Shown here: positions 1-8,182 of the stretch, one piece after another
Layout of the letters: every line of letters starts with the position of its first letter
Position numbering within the stretch: the first letter of the stretch is position 1
Assembly: GCF_036884655.1 (NCBI RefSeq)
Contig: NC_088331.1
Span: forward strand, 17,727,501-17,791,500
DNA from: Musa acuminata AAA Group
Taxonomy: Eukaryota > Streptophyta > Magnoliopsida > Zingiberales > Musaceae
Reading direction: 5' to 3'
DNA length: 64,000 bases
Program-made: the position numbers and the translations under genes
Notes under the pieces: generated by a model
What the model saw: the letters and a program-made list of their open reading frames with translations, nothing else
Told to the model about the DNA's origin: nothing
Database searches by the model: none

Positions 1-191
1 ACTCTTCCAAGTCTCCTCCATTCCCATTTCACTCCTCTAAGCCTTCCAAATACCTCCCATTTCGGAGCAAAACATCAAGAATCCTTCCTTCTCTTGAAGA
101 TTTCACAAAGGTACTCTCTAAGAAGCTCTTAAATTCTGTTTTGTTCTTCATTTACTTTAGCTCATCATCATCCCTCTAAACAGCAGTAGTA

Positions 192-1313
192 ATGGGATCT
201 AGAAGATCCTCAAGGGACAAGGGAAAGAGGAGAGTAGTAGAAGAGTTTGATCTCACTCTTTTTGATTCCAAAAACCATGTTGAAAAATTTCTCTCCTTCG
301 AACTAAGAAGCATCAATAAGGGAAAATACGTAGATCTGAATGAACTAAGAGATGTAGAGACTATCCATTGGTTTGCAAACCTAAATCTACTTCCCATTTT
401 GCAGATCAACGAACCCATTTATCCTAGACTAGTTAGACTGTTTTACAACAACATGCAAATAGATGATGAAGAAAGGATATCAACCTATCTCTTAGGACAA
501 CACATCTCAATCACTGATAGATTCATTTGTGATATGATAGGTATTCCCATGAAAAGCATAGGACTTTACTTTAAAGGATCATGGGATGAAAAAACTATTG
601 AAACATCCTACGTTGAAGCCTTAGGAACAATCCTTGCCAATCCTAACATAGAATCTATTCCTAAAAGTTGTGAACATCTATTGCCCTTTAACACTAAGAT
701 ACTTCATCATATCATGACTAGTATAATTCTTCCTAAACAATACCATCATGATGAAGTGAGTCAATTGGAATTAGGAATTATGTACCTAATCATGAAAGGA
801 CGTGACATTTGTCTTGGCTATCTGATCCAACAAAACATGTTAGAATTATCTACGAAAGATATGATGCTCCCATATGGTGGAATAATTACTAGAATAATGA
901 AAGCTTACGACATTCAAATACCACTAGAAGAAGAAGTAATGAAAGCAGATAGATTCAGCATAATAAACAAAAATCTACTTCACCGACTAAGATGTCACTA
1001 TAGAAACGGTAACTGGGTTAGAATGCCTAGAAGAACTGATCCCCCTCAGCCTGAACCTGAACCTGAACCAGAGCCGGAAACCCCAGTCTTTAGGAGTACC
1101 CAATCTCCTCCGATCTGTCCCTTTGAGGAAACACATCCGGTTGAGCAAACTCACACATCATCCATCGAAGATATCGGGATTCGGATGGACCGATTTGAAC
1201 AAAGACAAGAACGGCTTGAACTTCGACAAGATCAAATCCTAACCGAGCTGCAGCAAATCCATCGACAATTTGACTCTTTACTTAGGCACTTTAATTTTCC
1301 ACCTCATGAATAA
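192..1313 (+). CDS. Intact plant transposon-family (envelope-like?) ORF
   Basis: A 373-residue ORF without interruption. Residues about 55-260 resemble the domain often annotated as putative plant transposon protein: a FANLNLLPIL stretch, then EPIYPRLVRLFYNNM, a GIP motif near residue 118, a hydrophobic helix around HHIMTSIILP, and an LPYGGIITRI motif. A proline/glutamate run (PEPEPEPEPE) starts near residue 287, followed by a C-terminal segment rich in R, E, Q and L with coiled-coil character (RMDRFEQRQERLELRQDQI). No signal peptide or clear membrane segment is visible. The start at 192 is the first ATG of the frame. Related ORFs occur as accessory ORFs of plant LTR elements, sometimes called envelope-like; biochemical function is unknown. 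Here the ORF lies upstream of a copia RNase H tail and a 3' LTR, in the same orientation, so I infer it is carried by element A. It could instead be a separate insertion. It is the longest undamaged complete ORF in the window. Confidence 0.7.
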   Translation: MGSRRSSRDKGKRRVVEEFDLTLFDSKNHVEKFLSFELRSINKGKYVDLNELRDVETIHWFANLNLLPILQINEPIYPRLVRLFYNNMQIDDEERISTYLLGQHISITDRFICDMIGIPMKSIGLYFKGSWDEKTIETSYVEALGTILANPNIESIPKSCEHLLPFNTKILHHIMTSIILPKQYHHDEVSQLELGIMYLIMKGRDICLGYLIQQNMLELSTKDMMLPYGGIITRIMKAYDIQIPLEEEVMKADRFSIINKNLLHRLRCHYRNGNWVRMPRRTDPPQPEPEPEPEPETPVFRSTQSPPICPFEETHPVEQTHTSSIEDIGIRMDRFEQRQERLELRQDQILTELQQIHRQFDSLLRHFNFPPHE

Positions 1314-1767
1314 GCTTGTATGAACATCTGCTGTTTTTGATATGACATGTTGTAAACTCCTTATGTTATTCATGAAGGACTTTGTCTTTATGGTTACCTG
1401 ATATGCTGTACATATGTTACCCTGATATGGTTATCTTTGTTTGTGTAAGCATATTTGCAAACATCTCTTGTTGTTTATCTCGGTTTTTGCACTGAAACTA
1501 AAAAGGTTTAAAAGCCTATGCCTTGAAAAATATGAAGCAACATACCAATGTAAGTTGATAAGTCAGCAGTATGACATTGATATGGTTGCTATTGCTAATA
1601 TGATTGCTATCATGCCATGTATCAAGATATCAAACAAAAATTTGCATCGTACGAGCTGATATCTTACCATGTGATGCAATGCTACACTTGCTGAAATAAA
1701 AATCTTGCTATACAATATGATAGAATGCTGCACTTGAAATAATTGTGTTACTACATCAAAAGCTTAA
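1314..1767 (+). other. Non-coding spacer between ORF and RNase H tail
   Basis: No convincing coding sequence. It is AT-rich with many ATATG/GATATG words. Near 1621-1667 it holds an AAGATATCA...TGATATCTT inverted repeat like the units repeated at 29743-30150 in the outer copia's 3' non-coding region. That similarity suggests the spacer derives from copia 3' non-coding sequence. Confidence 0.5.
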
Positions 1768-1956
1768 CACTCAAGAATCAAACACATTGATATTAGACAT
1801 CACTTTATACAAGATCATGTCTCTAATCATGATGTAACCATAGAGTTTATTGATACCAAACATCAACTGGCTGATATCTTCACAAAACCCCTATGTGAAG
1901 AACAATTTGATTACATAAGAAGAGAATTAGGAATGTTTATTTGTCCAAATACTTAA
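1768..1956 (+). pseudogene. Copia RNase H C-terminal fragment (element A)
   Basis: About 62 codons ending in TAA match the extreme C-terminus of Ty1/copia pol. Visible motifs are KHIDIRHHFIQDHV, then IEFIDTKHQLADIFTKPL, then EEQFDYIRRELGM. The same tail is present on the minus strand at 30878-31171, 36773-37060, 40814-41101 and about 55260-55560. Upstream pol (protease, integrase, RT) is missing: the homology begins abruptly at about 1768, after unrelated sequence. This identifies the downstream LTR as the 3' LTR of a plus-strand copia element. Not functional alone. Confidence 0.85.
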
Positions 1957-2736
1957 ACTAGTTAAAATTATTTTTCGGATGTTATTACTATTACATGCCT
2001 TGACAACGCTTGATCAAATAACATGTTGCAAATTATGTGACAAATATTTTTAATCAAATGCATGTAAGAAGTTCATTTTTCGGTTTGTATGCTAAAAATG
2101 GGATGTTCCTGTACACTCTTATGAAAACTCTTTGAAAAATGACTTTCCTCCATCAAGCAAAAACAATAAAGAGATATATGACTTCCTTTATATGCTTGAT
2201 AATGCTATCATGCTTTTTGTTGATGACAAAGGGGGAGAAATATATGAATTGATAAACACTATGTCATAGCTGAACTGCCATAATCATATCTATGTCATAG
2301 TTGCAAATACTTGAGTGATGCTATAAACAATGTTATGCCATCCTTGCATCACCAAGAGATATGTGAACATGTGCTATAGTTTGCATCATGTCTTGATATT
2401 GTGAAGAAAATGCAAACTTGCTAGAAAATCTCAAATGTGAGCATCATGTAAAAAGTCCTTCGTAGCTTTATATTATTACATGATGAATAGTTACAAACAC
2501 TATCATACAAACTTGATGATGTATGTCATGCCTTGACATCATTCTTGAAGAGATACATCATGATGGGCATCATGATGAGAGCATTGATAAGTTTAACTGA
2601 TCTAACTTATCAATACGTCACTTGAATTCTTAGGTCTTGAATTCAAGGTTGACTTATCTCAACTATGGCATATAGATAGGGGGAGTTAAGGACAACTCCT
2701 TTATCAATTGATTGTCATCATCAAAAAGGGGGAGAT
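1957..2736 (+). other. Copia A 3' non-coding region with repeated PPT-like boxes
   Basis: No ORF. Homologous to the segment between RNase H and 3' LTR of the minus-strand copias. It contains an internal purine box (2228-2240, AAAGGGGGAGAAA) in a TTGATGACA context and the true polypurine tract immediately before the LTR. Several PPT-like boxes upstream of the 3' LTR are a known trait of Sirevirus-lineage copia elements. Confidence 0.65.
2723..2736 (+). promoter_or_regulatory. Polypurine tract of copia A
   Basis: AAAAAGGGGGAGAT lies directly before the TGTTGAATC LTR start. This is the expected site for plus-strand DNA priming during reverse transcription. Confidence 0.85.
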
Positions 2737-3263
2737 TGTTGAATCTCGGATTTTGATGATGAAGTCAATTGTCATTTGTTATCTAATCTATGTGTTGAGA
2801 TAAGTGTGCAGGATTAACTACGATGTGAGTAAGACAAGCAGCAGGTGTTGCGCCGGAGTCAAGATCATGATCACGTTGGGAGTTCGAGAGTTCGACGGAA
2901 GTTCGGACGGTCGTCGGAGGTTCAGCGAGAACAGATCCGAGAAGTCCAGAAGCTTGCCAAGCGAAGCTCGTCGGAACTCGCCAAGTGGATCATCGCAAAG
3001 TCCAGGAGTATGCCGGATGTCCGCAGAAGGATCACCGAGGGTTTATCGGATGATCGACGGAAGTTGGCCGGAAACTCGCCGGAAGAAGCGATTGACGCAT
3101 CGGAGCAAAGCTGCAGAAGTTGTCTTAGAGTTAATCGTAGTTAGCATGATGATTAAGCATGAAAATGGGAGGTGAACCCATTAGCTTAATCTTGGGGCAA
3201 TTGGGCCCCTGAAAAGATTCAAATTGGGCCGAATGGAGTGAACCATTCGGACCCTGATTGCAC

Positions 3264-3850
3264 CAGGCGGTGCAACCGCCCCAGCCAGGAGGTGCAACCG
3301 CCTGGGCTGTAAGGTTGGGAGGTGCAACCGCCCCAGCCAGGAGGTGCAACCGCCAGGGCTGCGAGGCTGGGAGGTGCAACCGCCCCAGCCAAGAGGTGCT
3401 ACCGCCCAGAGCTCAGTCTTCGAGCTAGACTGGGCGGTGCAACCTCCTCTGTCAAGAGGTAGCACCGCCAGAGCTCAAGTTTCGAGCTCTGCCAGGCGAT
3501 GCAACCACCGAGCTCAGTCTTCGAGCTCTGGCAGAGAGGTGCATCAGCCTGAGCTCAGTCTCGAGCTCTGCCAGGTGATGCAATCACCAAGCTCAGTCTT
3601 CGAGCTCTGGCAGAGAGGTGCATCAGCCTGAGCTCAGTTTCGAGCTCTGCCAGGTGATGCAACCACCGAGCTCAGTTTCGAGCTCTGCCAGGTGATGCAA
3701 CCACCGAGCTCAGTCTTCGAGCTCTGCCAGGTGATGCAACCATCGAGCTCAGTCTTCGAGCTCTGGCAGAGAGGAGCAATCGCCTGAGCTCAGTCTTCGA
3801 GCTCTGCCAGGCGGTGGCACCTCTCCAGTCAAGAGGTGCAACCGCCTGAT
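3264..3850 (+). repeat. GC-rich palindrome/tandem array in U3 of copia A
   Basis: Repeated AGGCGGTGCAACCGCC-like quasi-palindromes, at about 3264-3400, pass into tandem units built from GAGCTCAGTCTTCGAGCTCT followed by GCCAGGTGATGCAACCACC or a variant. The array stops about 70 bp before the TATA box, a position suited to an enhancer-like role (inference). Reading frames through it are by-products of the repeats. Confidence 0.85.
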
Positions 3851-3915
3851 CCCAGAATTCTGGGATTTGATCGATTTGATCGTTTTGAGCTCGAATTTTG
3901 AATTGGGTTGGGGCC

Positions 3916-3923
3916 TATAAATA
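3916..3923 (+). promoter_or_regulatory. TATA box of copia A LTR
   Basis: TATAAATA in the context GGGGCCTATAAATACC, conserved in position and flanks with the other copia LTRs (for example 20254, 25341 and, on the minus strand, 34616 and 46289). Predicted U3/R promoter. Confidence 0.7.
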
Positions 3924-4627
3924 CCGCACCCATTCAGCACTGAAAAGATACAGACCTACACCGAAATCTTGATCTTTTCTGTGATTCTAAGAAGCTCAAA
4001 AGTGTTGTAAAGCCTTTAAGTCTCCTCCTTCTGTTCTTCAAGTTTTCAATTGTAAAGTGAGGAGAGAAAGGTCTGTAAAGGTTGTCTCCTAAGCCTGTCA
4101 AAAGGAGAGAAACTGTAAAAGGGCAGTTAGCCTTCGCCCATTGAAGGAAGGCACCTAGTTGACGTCGGCAACCTCGTCGGTGGAGGAAGCCAAAAGTGGA
4201 GTAGGTCAAGGCTGACCGAACCACTCTAAATCTCTGGTTTGCGTTTATTTTTGAGCACTTTATCATTACTGCAAACCTCCTTCATCACTACTGCTCTCTG
4301 CGCTTTCACGAACAAGTTCTAAGTGCTGTTCTTCCGAATCTGCATTCAGACGTAAATTCGTATTTTCATACATTACAGTTTACGTTTACGTTTGATTCTG
4401 CAGAACTGTCTTCCGTGCTTTTACGAACGAGCTTCTTTGCAGTTTACACTTACATTTTGATCCTATTGATAACTGCAAACTGTCCTCTACAATTTTACGA
4501 ACGAGTTTCAACATTTAGACGTAAAACTGCATTCAGACGTAAATCGGCTTTCCTCGCTCAATCATCAGATTTCAGTTCACGTTTACGTCTGCATACTGCC
4601 TTCTGCGAGTATACAAACAAGTTTCAA

Positions 4628-4912
4628 AGTTTAGACGTAAATCTGCGTCTATACGTAAAACTGCGTTTAGACGTAAATCTGCGTTTAGACGTAAATCTGA
4701 GTTTAAGACGTAAATCTGAGTTTAGACGTAAATCTGCGTTTAGACGTAAAACTGCGTTTAGACGTAAATCTGCGTTTAGACGTAAATCTGCGTTTAGACG
4801 TAAATCTGCGTTTAGACGTAAAACTGCGTTTAGACGTAAATCTGAGTTTAAACGTAAACTGCGCTTAGACGCAAAACTGCGCTTAGACGCAATCTGCGCT
4901 TAGACGCAAACT
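4628..4912 (+). repeat. 18-bp minisatellite in LTR U5 of copia A
   Basis: About 16 near-identical units of TTTAGACGTAAATCTGCG. Variants at the end read CTTAGACGCAAACTGCG. One 19-bp slip occurs near 4710. Partial units occur upstream (about 4515-4550). Because 18 is divisible by three, the array gives an open frame with a hexapeptide repeat, which I do not regard as a gene. Confidence 0.9.
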
Positions 4913-5005
4913 GCACTTAGTTACAAACTGAGAATTTGCTTTTGCATCATAATAGTTTTTGAACGAACGCAGCTTTTGGTTTTTAATCGCTGTAAGATTT
5001 CCGCT

Positions 5006-5034
5006 GCACTAATTCACCCCCCCCCTCTTAGTGC
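5006..5034 (+). other. Terminal hairpin with C-tract loop at LTR end
   Basis: GCACTAA and TTAGTGC (5006-5012 and 5028-5034) form a 7-bp inverted repeat around TTCACCCCCCCCCTC. The LTR ends 14 bp later. The same structure is visible in every copia LTR end in the window. Confidence 0.8.
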
Positions 5035-5048
5035 TCTCGATCCTAACA

Positions 5049-5853
5049 AACACTAGCAAATTGAAAACAAGACAAGCTAAGACTTTTCTAAGACGTTTCT
5101 CTCAATCAATTGCTTCTCAAAAAGTTGTAATCTCAGCTGAGATTTGAGGGGTATTTATAGGCCTCAAGAGGATTAAAATTTGGGCTCCAAAATTTGAAAT
5201 CTCTTTGGTTTCCGATGCTGGTGGTGCCACCGCCTATCAGTGTTTGACACTGATAGTGGACTGGCGGTGCCACCACCCAGCCAAGCGGTGCCACCGCCCA
5301 GTCTAGCGGTGCCACCGCCATACTCTCCGGTTCATTGGTTGGGCTTTAAATTTAGCCCAAACCAAGTCTAATTTTGGGCCAAGTTGGCCCCTAACCAGGA
5401 TATAGGATTATCTCTTAATTCTAATCCTAATTAAATGTGAACTACATAACAAAAAAACATCCTAAGCAAGTTTTCAACCGCGAACGTCGAGTCTTGTTCC
5501 GGCGAGCTTTCTGACGAACTTCTTCCGACGGACTCCCAGCAAGCTCCCGATCATATAATGACTTTAACGAGTAGTCGAGCCTTCTCGGTGATCTTCGTGA
5601 GCCTTCTCGGTGATCTTCTCGATGATCTCTTCAGCGAACTTCCAAAAATTCCGACAGGTTCCCGATTTCTTCTCAGTTGGTTCCAGCAGCATCTCCGACA
5701 ATTCTTCGGTCTCTTAAACGTCCATCGTACTTGACTCCGATATTCTTGCTTTGTGTTTTTTGGTTATCGTAGTTAATCCTGCACACTTAACTCAATAATA
5801 TGGATTAGATCAATTAACCCATCAATTGATTTTATCATCAAAATCCGAGATTC
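5049..5853 (-). repeat. Copia LTR fragment B (U3 and R, minus strand)
   Basis: On the minus strand it begins GAATCTCGGATTTTGATGAT, so only the first few LTR bases are missing. It runs through the CpG-rich segment, the GC palindromes (about 5215-5320) and a TATA box (5152-5159) into the start of U5. It is cut on the left by the end of element A and joined on the right to LTR C1 at a shared GATTC. No coding content. Confidence 0.8.
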
Positions 5854-6317
5854 TTAGCAGAGAACACAACCTTTGAGAAATTAGAGATTGAGATAAAGCC
5901 TTAGCAAAGTCTTTAGCAAGTCTTGTTTTCAATAGTTTAAGTGTTCACCTCCCTTATTCTCTTTGAAAATCTATTAGAGTATGAACCACTTGTAAAAGGT
6001 TGTAAGAGGGGCATTTGTCCTTCACTTTCAAAGTGATTTGCTAGTTGAAGTTGGGAGCCTCATCGAAGAAGGCTTCGCAAGTGGATGTAGGTCATTTGAT
6101 CGAACCACTATAAAATTATCGTGTTCTCTGGTTTGCATTTACTTATTGCTATTTACCTTACTGCAAACCTTCATACATGCTTTACTTCTTCATTACTTTT
6201 GCTGCACACCTTTACGAACACACTTTTAAGTTAAGCACTTCTGAGTTCGGTTTTTATCGTACGAAAGATTTTTCAAAACCGATGTTTTAATCCGCTGCAC
6301 TAATTCACCCCCCCCTC
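5849..6317 (+). repeat. LTR C1, 3' portion (left of gypsy 1)
   Basis: Collinear with 20268 onward of LTR C2: CTCAGCAGAGAACACAACC, then the U5 region up to the C-tract. The U3 part is lost at the junction with B. The element 6318-14738 interrupts it inside the terminal hairpin; the remaining bases resume at 14739. Confidence 0.85.
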
Positions 6318-6746
6318 TGTTAGATCCCTTGCAGATTCTAAACTTGGGGTTAATCTCTTTAGGGGATCGGCCTCCTTGGAACTCTATAGGGGTTCCTCCC
6401 TTGGAGTTGCTGCTCAAAGGCTGTAGAAAAGATTCATCTATTGCTTATCAAAAGAGGAGGAATACATGACTATATATAGGGCTTCTAAACTCTAACTCCT
6501 AATAGGACTCCTACTTAAAACTCTTACTTCTAACAAACTCCTAATATGACTCCTACTCAAGACTCCTATTCCCTTACAACTCCTAATTCTTCTCTAAGAA
6601 AAAACCTCTTACATGAATGTCCCTCTCAATTAGGACTCTCCTAGCTAGAGTCCTAACAGAATGTCCCTCTCAATTAGGACTCTCCTAGCTAGAGTCCTAA
6701 TAGAATGTCCCTCTCAATTAGGACTCTCCTAGCTAGAGTCCTAACA
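6318..6746 (-). repeat. 3' LTR of gypsy 1 (429 bp)
   Basis: Left LTR in window coordinates. It carries three tandem 44-bp units at about 6615-6746, against one in the right LTR; two extra units equal the 88-bp length difference exactly. Each unit contains the inverted repeat TTAGGACTCT / AGAGTCCTAA around CCTAGCT. A TATATATA-type box lies near 6470 on the minus strand. Confidence 0.92.
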
Positions 6747-6775
6747 GACCCGCCCTCTTCAAATCAGCCTTGTCC

Positions 6776-8146
6776 TCAAGGCTGAGATTCCATGAACTCA
6801 GGGAACCGGGTCTTCAGCTCCTCATATGGTTCCCATGTGGCGTCTTCAAGTGGTAGATTATTCCAATGCACTAGTACTTCAGTAGAGAGATGTCGGCGAC
6901 GCATCACAATCCTACGATCGAGGATGGCTTGTGGTTGGGCTTGAATAACTCCATCCTCAGTTGTGTTGGGCAGTTGTATCTGGGGTGACTCATGTTCTCC
7001 CAACTTGGGCTTTAGGCATGATACGTGGAAGACATGGTGAATTTTGGCATCCTCAAGTAATTTAAGTCTGTATGCCACGGCTCCAATATGCTCTGTGATC
7101 TGATAGGGCCCAAAAAAACGTGGGGATAGCTTCATGGAGGCTCGAGTATTGATAGAGAGTTGCTTGTATGGTTGTAGGCGAAGATAAACCCAATCTCCCA
7201 CTAAAAATTCTCTTTCACTTCGTCTAGTGTCGGTTTGCTGCTTCATTCTGGCTTGAGCGGTAGAGAGATTATCTTTTAACAGTTATAAGAGTTTGTCCCT
7301 ATCAATCAATTCTTGGTTAACCTGATCTACCTTGGTCGAGCCAATTACATACTTTGGAATCACAGGTGCTGGTCGACCATACAATTCTTCATAAGGGGCA
7401 CATTTTGTAGATGAATGATATGTAGTATTATACCACCATTCGGCCTAGGGAAGCCATTTCGCCCACTCTTTTGGTCAGTCGCTAGCGAAACACCGGAGGT
7501 ACGTCTCTAAGCACCTATTTACCACCTCTGTTTGGCCGTCAGTTTGTGGATGATACGCTGTGCTCATCTTGAGTTTGGTGCCTTGTAACTGAAATAACTC
7601 GATCCAAAATTTACTAGTGAAGATCCTGTCACAATCACTTATGATGGACCTTGGCATCCCATGCAGTTTAACAATATTTTCTATGAAAATCTGGGCAATA
7701 CTAGTAGTAGTGTAGGGATTTCTCACAGCACAAAAATGAGCATATTTCGTAAGTCGATCAACAACCACGAGAATCGTGCTTTTACCTTTGGAAGATGGCA
7801 GCCCTTCAAAGAAGTCCATGGAGATGTCAGTCCATACTGAGTCTGGTATGGGTAGTGGTTATAGCTTCCCTGGATTTGCCACAGTTTCACCCTTGTGCTG
7901 TTGACATACATCACATTGTGCCACATATTCAGCAATAATTTTTTTCATCCCTCTCCAATAAAAATTTTGCTTCACTCTTTTGTAGGTTCTTAGGAATCCA
8001 GAGTGCCCTGCTGAAGGTATGGAGTGCATTTTATGCAAGATGATTGCGATGCAAGGGGAGTCAGGTATAAGCACATTGCGACCTTTGTAGTGTAGATCCC
8101 TCGAATCCCAAGTGTAGTGGGCTATTGCACTTGGATCCTCCTCCAA
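6776..8146 (-). pseudogene. Gypsy 1 integrase with chromodomain
   Basis: C-terminal third of gag-pol. The zinc-binding segment reads HSGFLRTYKRVKQNFYW then CDVCQQHKGE. The catalytic core has [30 protein letters not shown] and [16 protein letters not shown], so the DDE residues are present. After the GPY-like segment (RFFGPYQITEHIGAVAYRL) comes a chromodomain: VLVHWNNLPLEDATWEPYEE, ending at residue QP before the stop near 6776. In chromoviruses this module steers insertion toward particular chromatin. Stops at 7859, 7475, 7445 and 7283 break it. Confidence 0.9.
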
Positions 8147-8182
8147 TTTTTTTATGATCTTGCTGATCTCTGGATCCTTCTT

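Larger units (their letters stand above)
2737..5048 (+). repeat. 3' LTR of copia A (2312 bp)
   Basis: Begins TGTTGAATCTCGG directly after a PPT and ends GATCCTAACA, the same termini as the LTRs at 19050-20762 and 24243-25847. Order inside: CpG-rich segment with repeated CCGGAAGTTCG-type words (about 2860-3100), GC-rich palindrome array (3264-3850), TATA box (3916), long U5 region with an 18-bp minisatellite (4628-4912), terminal hairpin (5006-5034). The 5' partner LTR lies outside the window. The following bases AACAC are the likely target duplication but cannot be checked here. It is inserted into the minus-strand LTR fragment B. Confidence 0.9.

Noticed and set aside
111..160. Possible 5' UTR intron before the 192-1313 ORF (GTACTC...CTTTAG)
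   Set aside because: Borders look right but 50 bp is below the usual minimum for plant introns; no further support.
1441..1659. 72-codon frame after the 192-1313 ORF
   Set aside because: AT-rich low-complexity translation in non-coding copia sequence, no domain, and the region contains a non-coding stem shared with other copies.
3131..3465. Minus-strand frames through LTR U3 (also at 19807-20189 and 25073-25306)
   Set aside because: They translate the GC palindrome arrays and have no relation to known proteins; similar frames appear in every LTR.
3264..3850. Regularly repeated palindromes resembling a CRISPR array
   Set aside because: Eukaryotic LTR context; units are tandem or variably spaced, without unique spacers.
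4415..4903. A 162-codon frame with a repeated hexapeptide
   Set aside because: It is the translation of the 18-bp minisatellite in an LTR; a unit length divisible by three keeps any frame open.
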